From an uncultured bacterium (GTDB lineage: Bacteria; Verrucomicrobiota; Lentisphaeria; Victivallales; UBA1829), in NCBI GenBank assembly GCA_902762495.1, contig CACWOL010000025.1:1-42065 (forward strand): a DNA stretch of 42,065 nucleotides. The letters run 5' to 3'. Of the stretch, positions 14,681-24,352 are shown piece after piece. The position numbers and the translations under genes were made by a program. The notes under the pieces were generated by a model. It saw nothing but the letters and a program-made list of their open reading frames with translations. It made no database searches and had not been told where the DNA came from. Every line of letters starts with the position of its first letter. The stretch's first letter is position 1.

Positions 14681-16924
14681 ATGACGATTGTCTCGTTCAT
14701 CCTGTTCCTCGCCTTCGCCGGTGCCCTCACCTGGTTCATCGTGCGAAAACAAGACGTTGGCTCGAACACCGGCTTCTTCCTCGCCGGCCGCAGCCTCACG
14801 TACCCCCTGATCGCGGCGTCCCTGCTGCTCACCAACCTCTCCACCGAACAGATGGTCGGACTGAACGGTTCCGCGTTCCGCCAGGGCCTCTGCGTGATGG
14901 CGTGGGAAGTGGTGGCCGTGGTCTCCCTCGTCGCGATGGCATGGTTCTTCCTGCCGAAGTTCCTGAAGAGCGGCGTGACCACCGTGCCGGAATACCTGGA
15001 GCTGCGCTACGGCAAGTCCACGGGCACGATCGCGAACGCGATCTTCCTGTTCTTCTACGTCTTCCTTCTGCTCCCGCTGATCCTGTACACGGGCGCCGTC
15101 GCCCTGAAGCAGATCCTCGACTTCCAGACGCTCCTCCCCGGCCTCAGCGACACGGCGATCCTTTGGATCGCGATCTGGCTGATCGGCCTCATGGGCTGCG
15201 CCTATTCGCTGTTCGGCGGCCTCCGCACCTGCGCCGTGCTTGACACCATCAACGGCATCGGCCTCCTCATCGGCGGCTTCATGATCGTGTTCTTCGCCCT
15301 GAGCAAGGTCTCCGCGATCAACGGCGGCGAACTCTCCCTCATGCAGTCCCTCTCCGAGGTCAAGAACGCCCACGCCGACATGTTCAACACCTTCGGCCGT
15401 CCGAAATCCGAAGTCCCGTTCGGCACGCTCTTCACCGGCGTCCTCATCATCAACATGTTCTACTGGTGCACCAACCAGCAGATCATCCAGCGCACGTTCG
15501 GCGCGAAGGGCCTCGCCGAAGGCCAGAAGGGCGTCCTGCTCTGCGGTCTCCTGAAGCTCCTCGGCCCGCTGTACCTCGTGCTCCCCGGCATGATCGCGTT
15601 CTACTTCGCCTGCAAAGGCCTGCTTGACCTCGACATGAACTCCTCCGCGCTCGCCTACGGCAAGCTCGTCACGTTCGTGCTGCCGAACTGGCTCGCCGGC
15701 TTCTTCGGCGCGGTCCTCATCGGCGCGGTCCTCTCCAGCTTCAACGGCGCTCTGAACTCCTCCTGCACCCTGTTCAGCATCGGCTTCTACAAGGGCCTCA
15801 TCAATCCGCAGGCGGAAGACAAGAAGGTCGTCCGCTCCGGCCGTATCTTCGGTCTCATCATCGCCGTCCTCTGCATGTGCGGCGCTCCGCTCCTCGCGAA
15901 CACCTCCAGCATCTTCGACTACCTCCAGAAGACCAACGGCATCTACAACATCCCGCTGTTCGCCATCATCGTGGTCGGCATGCTCACCAAGTTCGTGCCG
16001 AAGATGGCCGCCAACGTCGCCCTCTTCGTCGGCGTCGTCCTGATCGCCTTCCTCACCTTCGGCGATCCCGCCACCGTGCAGAAAGTCACCGGCGGCATGA
16101 ACATCTACCACGTCGACACCATCGTCTTCCTGATCCTCGTCGCGATCATGGGCATCTGGTCCTTCGTCGCTCCACGCAAGGAAGCGTTCGTCCAGCAGGA
16201 CGCCAAGGCCGTCGACATGACCCCGTGGAAGTTCTCCTGGGTCGCCGGCGGACTCCTCCTCGTCCTCGTCGGCCTCATCTACGCCAGCTTCGCCGACTTC
16301 AGTGCGCTGAAGGATAACGACACCGAGCCCGTGCCGTATCACTGGGAACTCATCGCCACCGACATCGCCAACAAGGAAATGACCGCCCTCGAGATCGACG
16401 AAACCGAACAGGGCATCATCATCACCGAGATCAAGGCGTCCATCGACGAGTTCGACAAGAGCGACAAGAAGCCCGCCGACACCGCCGTCACGCGCAAGAT
16501 CGTCTACCAGACCATCGGCAAGCACTACGCCAAGGCCAACGGCATCTCCGACGCCCACCTCGAAGCCTTCAACAAGCTCGTCGAGCGCGAAGCCGCGAAG
16601 AGTGCGAAGGAAGCCGACGACATCAAGGCCGCGACCGAACCCGCCATCAAGAAATTCTTCAAGGCCGTGATCGAGGGTATCGAGGAAAGCGCGGAAGCCG
16701 TCAAGAAGGATACCGAAAAGGCAGCCGGCGATGCCAAGAAGGATGCCGAGAAGGCAGCCGATGATGCAAAGAAGGAGGGCGAAGGCGCTCTCGATTCCGT
16801 CAACAAAGGCGTCGAAGGCGTTTCCAACGGCGTCGGTCAGGCTCTTGGAGGCGCGGTCGACTCCGTCAGCCAGGGCATCCAGGGCACGCTCGACGGCATC
16901 TCAAATACGTTCAACAACCGCTGA
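14681..16924 (+). CDS. sodium:solute symporter (SSS/SLC5) with long charged C-terminal tail
   Basis: Inner-membrane symporter that probably imports a sugar or acid with Na+. The first 545 residues are the transporter: about 13-14 hydrophobic segments, with the family-typical FFLAGRSLTYPLIAASLLLTNLS (about 29-51) and LIGAVLSSFNGALNSSCTLFSIGFYKG (about 347-372). Residues 546-747 are not membrane-like. They contain an acidic region and then Lys/Ala/Asp/Glu repeats (KDTEKAAGDAKKDAEKAADDAKKEGEG) and a Gly/Val/Ser-rich end (VNKGVEGVSNGVGQALGG), resembling amphipathic helices. Family members usually have 450-600 residues, so the tail is an addition. Position after araBDA and before a GH43 gene suggests arabinose or an oligosaccharide product as substrate; this is inference. 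Confidence 0.85.
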   Translation: MTIVSFILFLAFAGALTWFIVRKQDVGSNTGFFLAGRSLTYPLIAASLLLTNLSTEQMVGLNGSAFRQGLCVMAWEVVAVVSLVAMAWFFLPKFLKSGVTTVPEYLELRYGKSTGTIANAIFLFFYVFLLLPLILYTGAVALKQILDFQTLLPGLSDTAILWIAIWLIGLMGCAYSLFGGLRTCAVLDTINGIGLLIGGFMIVFFALSKVSAINGGELSLMQSLSEVKNAHADMFNTFGRPKSEVPFGTLFTGVLIINMFYWCTNQQIIQRTFGAKGLAEGQKGVLLCGLLKLLGPLYLVLPGMIAFYFACKGLLDLDMNSSALAYGKLVTFVLPNWLAGFFGAVLIGAVLSSFNGALNSSCTLFSIGFYKGLINPQAEDKKVVRSGRIFGLIIAVLCMCGAPLLANTSSIFDYLQKTNGIYNIPLFAIIVVGMLTKFVPKMAANVALFVGVVLIAFLTFGDPATVQKVTGGMNIYHVDTIVFLILVAIMGIWSFVAPRKEAFVQQDAKAVDMTPWKFSWVAGGLLLVLVGLIYASFADFSALKDNDTEPVPYHWELIATDIANKEMTALEIDETEQGIIITEIKASIDEFDKSDKKPADTAVTRKIVYQTIGKHYAKANGISDAHLEAFNKLVEREAAKSAKEADDIKAATEPAIKKFFKAVIEGIEESAEAVKKDTEKAAGDAKKDAEKAADDAKKEGEGALDSVNKGVEGVSNGVGQALGGAVDSVSQGIQGTLDGISNTFNNR

Positions 16925-16958
16925 TCTGGTTTCCTGACCAGACCAGCCAAGGGTATCC

Positions 16959-16991
16959 CGGGCGTCCGGACTCGTTTCGGACGCCCGTTTT
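16959..16991 (+). terminator. terminator after the symporter gene
   Basis: CGGGCGTCCG pairs perfectly with CGGACGCCCG (ten pairs, nine-base loop), followed by TTTT. A smaller hairpin (TCTGGT/ACCAGA, 16925-16942) lies just after the stop codon. Confidence 0.8.
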
Positions 16992-17061
16992 AGCCTGAAT
17001 CAAAATAAGCAACATCCAATTCGATTCACTTCGAACAGAACAGAAAGGAGATCCCCCTGTT

Positions 17062-17919
17062 ATGTTCTCCCTCAAACACACTTTCCTCATCCTGTCCGCG
17101 GTCGCGCTGTCCGCAACAGCGGTCCAGCTCGCGGCCCAGGATGCTGCGCCGAACGCCGCTTCGTCCGAACAGAAAGCGGAGGAAGAACCCGGAAGTCTGA
17201 TCCGTCGGGGCATCGAATCGCTCAAGAAAGGCGCGGCGGACATCAATGCGGGCACAAGCGGACTCGTCAAAGAAGGCATCGACAACGCGAAGGACGAGGC
17301 AAAGGAGCTTGTCAGGAAAGGCAGAGAAGAGTACAGAAAAGGCGTCGATGACATTGGAAAGGGCGTCGATGAACTCAAAAACAACATTGATGAACTTCTC
17401 AGCATAGACAGGTATTATACAGACAAGGCATGGAGAGAGGCAGAAGAGATCAAGAACGCGGCGGACGAACTGATCAAGTCCTCCATTGACACCATCAATG
17501 AAGAGTCCCGGGAATTTGCCGGGAAAAGCGTTGAAACGTACAGAAAAGGAGTCGAACAGCTCAAATCGTCTGCGAAGGAAGTCAAGGCCGCGGCGGATGG
17601 GTACGTGAAGGCTTTCAATGCCGAACAAACAGCCACGGCGGTAGAGTATGCAAGGAAGATCAGGAAGGGCGCGGAAAATATGAAGAAAGGCGTCGAGGAC
17701 CTGAAAAAAAGCGCGGAAAGCATGAAGAACGGCGCGGAAGAACTTGCCGGAAAAGGCGTCAACAAGCTCAAAGATATGACGGGCTATGAAGCCGCCGAGG
17801 AATACAGAAAAGCGGCGGAAGAGTATCGGAAGGCAGCCGAGGAATACCGGAGGGCCGCCGAAGAATACAGGAGAAAGCTTCAAGCGGTCGAAGCCGGCAT
17901 GTCCGGCGACAAAAAGTAA
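17062..17919 (+). CDS. secreted amphipathic-repeat (coiled-coil-like) protein
   Basis: The 285-residue protein has a Sec signal peptide (MFSLKHTFLILSAVALSATAVQLAAQ, cleavage near 26) and is otherwise almost all predicted helix, rich in Lys, Glu and Ala. Elements of 11 or 22 residues recur: RRGIESLKKGAADI, RKGREEYRKGVDDIGKGVDEL, KKGVEDLKKSAESMKNGAEEL. The C-terminus has four near-identical heptads (AAEEYRK, AAEEYRK, AAEEYRR, AAEEYRR). The pattern recalls apolipoprotein-like or LEA-like repeats. No enzyme motif is seen. AAAGGAG precedes the ATG. The signal peptide is nearly the same as that of the downstream GH43 protein, and the repeats resemble the tail of the upstream symporter. Function unknown; periplasmic or surface location inferred. 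Confidence 0.75.
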   Translation: MFSLKHTFLILSAVALSATAVQLAAQDAAPNAASSEQKAEEEPGSLIRRGIESLKKGAADINAGTSGLVKEGIDNAKDEAKELVRKGREEYRKGVDDIGKGVDELKNNIDELLSIDRYYTDKAWREAEEIKNAADELIKSSIDTINEESREFAGKSVETYRKGVEQLKSSAKEVKAAADGYVKAFNAEQTATAVEYARKIRKGAENMKKGVEDLKKSAESMKNGAEELAGKGVNKLKDMTGYEAAEEYRKAAEEYRKAAEEYRRAAEEYRRKLQAVEAGMSGDKK

Positions 17920-17938
17920 CGCCGAATTTGTTTATTCT

Positions 17939-17959
17939 CTCCCCATTTCCGGGGAGTTT
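17939..17959 (+). terminator. hairpin after the repeat-protein gene
   Basis: CTCCCC pairs with GGGGAG around ATTTCC, followed by TTT and, six bases on, ATTTTTG. A weak terminator. Confidence 0.45.
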
Positions 17960-18019
17960 ACCATTTTTGCAATCTCAAACATCTGATTCAGTCCAACAGT
18001 AAGAAAGGAGCGATGAATC

Positions 18020-20191
18020 ATGTTCTCCCTCAAACGTTCTCTCCTCGTCCTGTCCGTCGCCGCGATGGCCGCGGCAGCGGTCCAGCTCACGGCGCAGGAC
18101 CAGCAACAGAACCGTCCCCGCCGTCAGCGCCAGCAGGGCGAAAACGCCCAGCCCGGACAGCAGGGCCCGCGCCGTCAGCGTCCCGACGGCCAGTTCGGCG
18201 GCCAGCGCGGCCAACGCGGCCAGCGCGGTCAGCGTCCCCAAGGCGACCGTCCGCAGCCTGATGCCGCCCAGCCCGCCGCTTCCGCCACCGGCGACGTGAA
18301 GCCCATCGGCGAATACAAGCCGGCCGACAACCCGGTCTTCAAGCACAAATACACCGCCGACCCGGCGCCCGTGGTGATCGGCGACACGCTCTGGCTCATC
18401 ACCAGCCATGACCACACCGCCGAGAACGGCCGTCCGAACCCGAACTACACGATGAAGGACTGGTGCCTCTTCTCCACGAAGGACATGAAGACCTGGACGG
18501 AATGGCCCGCCCCGATCCCCGTGTCCGATTTCAAGTGGGACACCACGCACACCGCCTACGCCGCGCAGATGATCACGCGCAACGGCAAATACTACCTCTA
18601 CACCAGCACCAACGGCGCGGGCATCGGCGTGGCCGTCGCGGACAAGCCGGAAGGCCCCTACAAGGACGCCATCGGCAAGCAGCTCGTGAAGCCGGAAGAC
18701 TGCTTCGCCACCCAGCACTCCTGGGCGTGCATCGACCCGACCGTCCTGATCGACGACGACGGCCAGGCGTACCTCATCTGGGGTAACGGCCACTGCTACT
18801 ACGCCAAGCTCAAGGAAAACATGATCGAGCTCGACGGCCCGGTGAAGAGCCTCGACGTCGACTGGAAGCAGTACCGCTTCACGGAAGGCCCGTGGATCCA
18901 CAAGTACAACGGCAAATACTACCTCACTTACGCCTCCGGGTTCATGCCCGAGCGCATCGCCTACGCCATGGCGGACAGCATTGACGGCCATTTCGAGGCG
19001 AAGGGCATCCTCTGCGAGGGCAACAAGAACACCAGCACCAACCACCCCGGCATCGCGCAGTTCAACGGCCAGTGGTATTTCTTCTACCACGACGGCACGC
19101 TCCCCGGCGGCGGCAGCTACAACCGCTCCGTCTGCATCGACAAGCTCGAGTACAACGCAGACGGCACCATGAAGCCCATCGTGATGACCAAGGAAGGCAT
19201 CTTCTCCGGTAATTCCGCAGCTTCCGAGGGCGGCACGATGACCAATCCGGTCGACGTCAAGACGACAGGCAACCCGCTCTTCAAGGACGTCTGGACCGCC
19301 GACCCCGCCGCGCTCGTCGTCGGCGACACGCTGTACCTCTACGCCGGACACGACGACGCCCACGGACGCGAGATGTTCACGATCAAGGCGTGGCGTGCCT
19401 ACTCCACGAAAGATCTCGTGAACTGGAAGTCCTACGGCGACGTGCTCACCTCCACCGATTTCCCGTACGGCCAGAAGAACACCTGCTGGGCCGCGCAGGT
19501 CGTGAAGAAGGGCGACACCTATTACTGGTACGTCACCATCCGCAACGACAAGTACGGCGGACAGTCCATCAACGTGGCAACCTCCGACAACCCGGTCGGC
19601 CCGTGGAAAACCTATGAAAAGCCCGTGGTCACCGACAACCTGACCAACGGATTCATGGGCTGGAACGACATCGACCCGACCTGCCTCATCGACGACGACG
19701 GCACCGCCTGGCTCTGCTGGGGCAACGGCAACTGCTATCTCGCCAAGCTCAAAGACAACATGCTCGAGCTCGACGGCGAGATCACCGACCTGAAGATGCA
19801 GAGCTACGAGGAAGGCCCCTGGCTCTACAAGCGCAACGGCCTCTACTACTGCATCTACGCCTCCCGTCCCTACCGTGACGAAGCCAACCACAAGGAGCCT
19901 CAGGGCAGCGAGGTCATCGCCTACGCCACCGCCGAAAAGATCACTGGTCCGTGGACCTACCGCGGACAGGTCACCGGATCCGCGCGCAACAGCTTCACCA
20001 TCCACCCCGCCGTGGTCGATTTCAAGGGACGCACGTTCCTCTTCTACCACAACGCCGCGCTCTCCATCAACGGCGAAGGCGGCGCGCTCGGACGCCGTGC
20101 GGTCTGCGTGGACGAGATGTTCTTCAACGAAGACGGCACGATCAAGCCCGTCCGCCAGACGAACGAAGGCATTCAGGAGCCGGTCAAGTAA
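18020..20191 (+). CDS. secreted tandem GH43 glycoside hydrolase
   Basis: Likely removes arabinose (or xylose) units from plant arabinan or arabinoxylan outside the cytoplasm. The 723 residues contain a signal peptide (1-26), a disordered Gln/Arg/Gly-rich linker (about 27-85, with GQRGQRGQRGQR), then two complete five-blade GH43 domains (about 105-400 and 420-720). In both, the three catalytic acids are present: D114 (TADP), D239 (IDP), E289 (EGP) in the first; D428 (TADP), D552 (IDP), E598 (EGP) in the second. Each has the family segment IDDDG. AAAGGAG precedes the ATG. Position after araBDA and the symporter supports arabinofuranosidase/arabinanase activity, but GH43 specificity cannot be told from motifs alone. 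Confidence 0.9.
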   Translation: MFSLKRSLLVLSVAAMAAAAVQLTAQDQQQNRPRRQRQQGENAQPGQQGPRRQRPDGQFGGQRGQRGQRGQRPQGDRPQPDAAQPAASATGDVKPIGEYKPADNPVFKHKYTADPAPVVIGDTLWLITSHDHTAENGRPNPNYTMKDWCLFSTKDMKTWTEWPAPIPVSDFKWDTTHTAYAAQMITRNGKYYLYTSTNGAGIGVAVADKPEGPYKDAIGKQLVKPEDCFATQHSWACIDPTVLIDDDGQAYLIWGNGHCYYAKLKENMIELDGPVKSLDVDWKQYRFTEGPWIHKYNGKYYLTYASGFMPERIAYAMADSIDGHFEAKGILCEGNKNTSTNHPGIAQFNGQWYFFYHDGTLPGGGSYNRSVCIDKLEYNADGTMKPIVMTKEGIFSGNSAASEGGTMTNPVDVKTTGNPLFKDVWTADPAALVVGDTLYLYAGHDDAHGREMFTIKAWRAYSTKDLVNWKSYGDVLTSTDFPYGQKNTCWAAQVVKKGDTYYWYVTIRNDKYGGQSINVATSDNPVGPWKTYEKPVVTDNLTNGFMGWNDIDPTCLIDDDGTAWLCWGNGNCYLAKLKDNMLELDGEITDLKMQSYEEGPWLYKRNGLYYCIYASRPYRDEANHKEPQGSEVIAYATAEKITGPWTYRGQVTGSARNSFTIHPAVVDFKGRTFLFYHNAALSINGEGGALGRRAVCVDEMFFNEDGTIKPVRQTNEGIQEPVK

Positions 20192-20229
20192 TCTCGGAGC
20201 GTTTCAGACGCATTTTCCTGTAAAAACAC

Positions 20230-20265
20230 AGCCGTCCGGTCAGTCAATGGCCGGGCGGCTTTTTC
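20230..20265 (+). terminator. terminator after the tandem GH43 gene
   Basis: AGCCGTCCGGT pairs with GCCGGGCGGCT (11 pairs including G-U), followed by TTTT. Confidence 0.8.
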
Positions 20266-20311
20266 ATGGTCTGAAGAGGAAGGGGGAAGGAGAATGCCCG
20301 TGTCCGGGCAC

Positions 20312-20343
20312 AAAAAAAGCGGACGCATCGGAAACGCGTTCGC
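20312..20343 (-). terminator. terminator of tRNA-Gln
   Basis: On the minus strand GCGAACGC pairs with GCGTCCGC (eight pairs, one G-U), followed by seven T. A second small hairpin (TGCCCG/CGGGCA) lies beyond it. It is 17 bp downstream of the tRNA. Confidence 0.7.
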
Positions 20344-20359
20344 ATGCAATTCTCAAAAG

Positions 20360-20433
20360 TGGCTGCCCGTCCAGGACTCGAACCTAGACTAAATGAACCA
20401 GAATCACTTGTGCTACCATTACACCAACGGGCA
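20360..20433 (-). tRNA. tRNA-Gln(CTG)
   Basis: On the minus strand the acceptor TGCCCGT pairs with ACGGGCA. The D arm is GTGTAATGGTAGCAC. The anticodon stem AGTGA/TCATT (one G-U) closes the loop TTCTGGT with anticodon CTG, reading CAG. The T arm is CTAGG-TTCGAGT-CCTGG. The discriminator is G and CCA is encoded. A complete cloverleaf, transcribed alone from its own promoter and terminator. Confidence 0.93.
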
Positions 20434-20447
20434 GTGAATGAGATAAT

Positions 20448-20475
20448 AATATAGCCGCATTCATGAAAAATGCAA
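20448..20475 (-). promoter_or_regulatory. promoter of tRNA-Gln
   Basis: Minus strand: TTGCAT, 16 bp, TATATT, ending about 15 bp before the tRNA 5' end. Confidence 0.65.
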
Positions 20476-20614
20476 ATCGAAAACGCGGACATCATCGAAA
20501 AAATATGAAAAAAGGGAGAAAAACGCAGATGGTCTTCCGGCGTTTCAGCCCGGTCCGGGCAGTCCGTATCCGTCCGGAATCTCAGGATAATAACGGAGTA
20601 AACACAAATGGCAG

Positions 20615-20643
20615 TTGATTTTATGCACGTCCGCGTGTATATT
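20615..20643 (+). promoter_or_regulatory. promoter of the 2-oxoacid oxidoreductase operon
   Basis: TTGATT, 17 bp, TATATT, 37 bp before the ferredoxin-subunit ATG. The remaining stretch 20476-20614 shows only a GCCCGG-T-CCGGGC hairpin (20548-20560). Confidence 0.65.
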
Positions 20644-20679
20644 ATATGCTCCATGTTTTTTTGAGAAAGGACACTGCTC

Positions 20680-20916
20680 ATGGAAACGAAACCGAAAAAG
20701 ACATTCCGTTGCGACATCGCGTTCGACGAATGCAAGGGCTGTTCCCGCTGCGTCGAAGCGTGTCCGCGTTCCCTCCTCAAACTCGGCGACGCCATCAACA
20801 TGATGGGCTTCCCCGCCGCCGTCTACGCCGGCGAAGGCTGCATCGGCTGCGGCGCATGCTACTACAGTTGCCCGGAACCCGGCGCGATCACGATCGTCGA
20901 GATCACGGAAGACTGA
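20680..20916 (+). CDS. 2-oxoacid:ferredoxin oxidoreductase, ferredoxin (delta) subunit
   Basis: Electron-transfer subunit with two [4Fe-4S] clusters. The 78 residues contain two complete binding motifs: [12 protein letters not shown] near residues 18-29 and [12 protein letters not shown] near 55-66. It is the first gene of the operon, 13 bp before the alpha subunit, with AAAGGA upstream. This arrangement is typical of VOR/KOR-type enzymes that oxidise branched-chain 2-oxoacids or 2-oxoglutarate to acyl-CoA with reduction of ferredoxin. Confidence 0.9.
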   Translation: METKPKKTFRCDIAFDECKGCSRCVEACPRSLLKLGDAINMMGFPAAVYAGEGCIGCGACYYSCPEPGAITIVEITED

Positions 20917-20929
20917 AAGGAGTCTGAAC

Positions 20930-21994
20930 ATGAATAGAACCAACCGCGTGCTTCTGAAAGGCAACGAGGCGGCCGTGTACGGCGCCCTGCTCGCCGGATG
21001 CGAATGCTACTTCGGATACCCGATCACGCCCGCCAGCGAGATCGCCCACGCCTCCGCCCGTCTTTTCCCGGCCATGGGCCGCGTCTTCATCCAGGCCGAA
21101 TGCGAAATCGCCTCCATCAACATGGTGATGGGCGCTTCCGCCGCCGGCAAACGTGTCATGACCGCGTCCAGCGGCCTCGGCATCAGCCTCAAACAGGAAG
21201 GCGTCTCCTACATCGCCACGGCGGAACTGCCCTGCGTCATCGTCGACGTGATGCGCGGCGGCCCCGGCCTCGGCAACATCTCCCCCGAACAGGCCGACTA
21301 CAACCAGGTCGTGAAGGGCGGCGGACACGGCGGCTACCGCTGCATCGTGCTCTCCCCCGGCTCCGTGCAGGAAATGTGCGACCTGACCATGCACGCGTTC
21401 GACCTCGCCGACAAATACCGTACCCCGGTCTACGTCCTCACCGACGGGATGATCGGTCAGATGATGGAAAAGCTCGAGCTGCCGGAACCGAAGCCGCGCC
21501 GCATGCCGCCCGCCTGGTCGCTCGACCGCGACGTCAGCGCCGACAACTGGATCAGCTCCATCTACATGGACCCGGTTGACCTCGAAGAGACGAACCGCCG
21601 CCTCAACCGCAAGTACGACGAAATCCGCGCGAAGGAACAGCTCGTCGAGGAGTTCATGATGGACGATGCGGAATACGCTTACGTCGCGTACGGCATCGCC
21701 TCCCGCATGGCGCGTTCCGCCGTCGACGAGCTCCGCAAGCAGGGCGTGAAGATCGGCCTCGTCCGTCCGAAAACACTCTTCCCGTTCCCCGAAAACGCGC
21801 TCCGCAAGGCCGTCAAAAACGGCGTGAAGCAGTTCTTCTCCGTCGAAATGAGCAACGGCCAGATGATCGACGACGTCCGCCTCGCCATCGAGTGCGCGCG
21901 CCCCGTCTCCCTCATCAACCGCATGGGCGGCAACGTGCCGACCGTGGAAGAAATCGCGAAACGCACGATGGATGCGATCAAAGGAGGAAAGTGA
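20930..21994 (+). CDS. vorB: 2-oxoacid:ferredoxin oxidoreductase alpha subunit (VorB/KorA type)
   Basis: The 354-residue subunit has the pyrimidine-binding N-domain ([30 protein letters not shown], about 10-40), the conserved [30 protein letters not shown], and [17 protein letters not shown], followed by the C-terminal transketolase-like domain (about 240-350). These are family hallmarks. AAAGGAG precedes the ATG; the next gene starts two bases after the stop codon. Substrate (2-oxoisovalerate or 2-oxoglutarate) is not certain from sequence alone, hence the gene symbol is tentative. Confidence 0.88.
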   Translation: MNRTNRVLLKGNEAAVYGALLAGCECYFGYPITPASEIAHASARLFPAMGRVFIQAECEIASINMVMGASAAGKRVMTASSGLGISLKQEGVSYIATAELPCVIVDVMRGGPGLGNISPEQADYNQVVKGGGHGGYRCIVLSPGSVQEMCDLTMHAFDLADKYRTPVYVLTDGMIGQMMEKLELPEPKPRRMPPAWSLDRDVSADNWISSIYMDPVDLEETNRRLNRKYDEIRAKEQLVEEFMMDDAEYAYVAYGIASRMARSAVDELRKQGVKIGLVRPKTLFPFPENALRKAVKNGVKQFFSVEMSNGQMIDDVRLAIECARPVSLINRMGGNVPTVEEIAKRTMDAIKGGK

Positions 21995-21996
21995 TC

Positions 21997-23481
<1,485 letters not shown>

Positions 23482-23547
23482 GCCCGGAATTAAGACATAT
23501 CACTCCCCTCATCATTCACGATCCCACGAGATGAAAGCGAGGCGTCC

Positions 23548-24336
23548 ATGAACAGAATCTACTACTTTTCATCGACCGGCAACACCCTGGCGGCCGCGCG
23601 CGAATTCGCGGCGAAGCTCGGCGATACGGAACTCCTTTCCATCGCCGACCTCGACCGCGCCGGAGAGGTCGATCTCTCCGATGCGGACACCGTAGGCATC
23701 TTCTTCCCCGTGTACTGCTTCGGGCTGCCGGGGATCGTCCAGAAATTCATCTCCCGGATCGTGAAGGGGAGCGGCAAATATGTCTACTCGCTGTGCACCT
23801 GCGGCGGCATGAAGGGCTCCGCGGCGTATATCCTGGAGGCGCTGCTGAAGGAACGCGACATCAAGCTCGCGATCTCGTTCAGCCTTACTATGCCTTCCAA
23901 CTACATCCCGCGCTCCATCCCGGTCTCCGAAAACCGTATGGAGAAGCTTTTCGCGAAGGCGTCCCGCGACATCGTGTACGCCGTGCGAGCCGTGAAGAAA
24001 CGCAAGACCGAGGCACTCCTGCACGTGTTCCCGTTCGACGTCTTCGGCGATGCCGTGGCGCAGAAGGCCGTCGCGTTCCTCTCGAACTACGACCGCTATT
24101 TCTGGGTCACGGACAAGTGCGATTCCTGCGGCCTCTGCGAGAAGATATGCCCCGACTCCAACATCATCATGATGAACGGCATCCCGACCTGGCACGGCCA
24201 CTGCGAGCACTGCCTCGGCTGTCTCCAGTGGTGCCCGAAGGAGGCCATCCAGTTCCGCAAGGTCACGCTGAAGTACAAACGCTACCACCATCCCGCCGTC
24301 AAGGCCGAGGATATGATCCTGAAAATCTGCCGCTGA
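23548..24336 (+). CDS. EFR1-type flavodoxin/ferredoxin protein
   Basis: A 262-residue electron-transfer protein. The N-terminal half is flavodoxin-like (IYYFSSTGNT phosphate loop at 4-13, PVYCFGLPGIVQKFI, CTCGGMKG). The C-terminal third carries two [4Fe-4S] motifs, CDSCGLCEKICP and CEHCLGCLQWCP. This combination is known in anaerobes as the EFR1 family. It lies in the 2-oxoacid oxidoreductase operon and may take electrons from its ferredoxin subunit; this is inference. The nitroreductase begins 16 bp downstream. Confidence 0.88.
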   Translation: MNRIYYFSSTGNTLAAAREFAAKLGDTELLSIADLDRAGEVDLSDADTVGIFFPVYCFGLPGIVQKFISRIVKGSGKYVYSLCTCGGMKGSAAYILEALLKERDIKLAISFSLTMPSNYIPRSIPVSENRMEKLFAKASRDIVYAVRAVKKRKTEALLHVFPFDVFGDAVAQKAVAFLSNYDRYFWVTDKCDSCGLCEKICPDSNIIMMNGIPTWHGHCEHCLGCLQWCPKEAIQFRKVTLKYKRYHHPAVKAEDMILKICR

Positions 24337-24352
24337 AGAAAGGAGCCGGGCC

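Noticed and set aside
20360..20433. tRNA-Gln as an integration site for a genomic island
   Set aside because: No integrase and no repeated copy of the tRNA 3' end was seen on either side.
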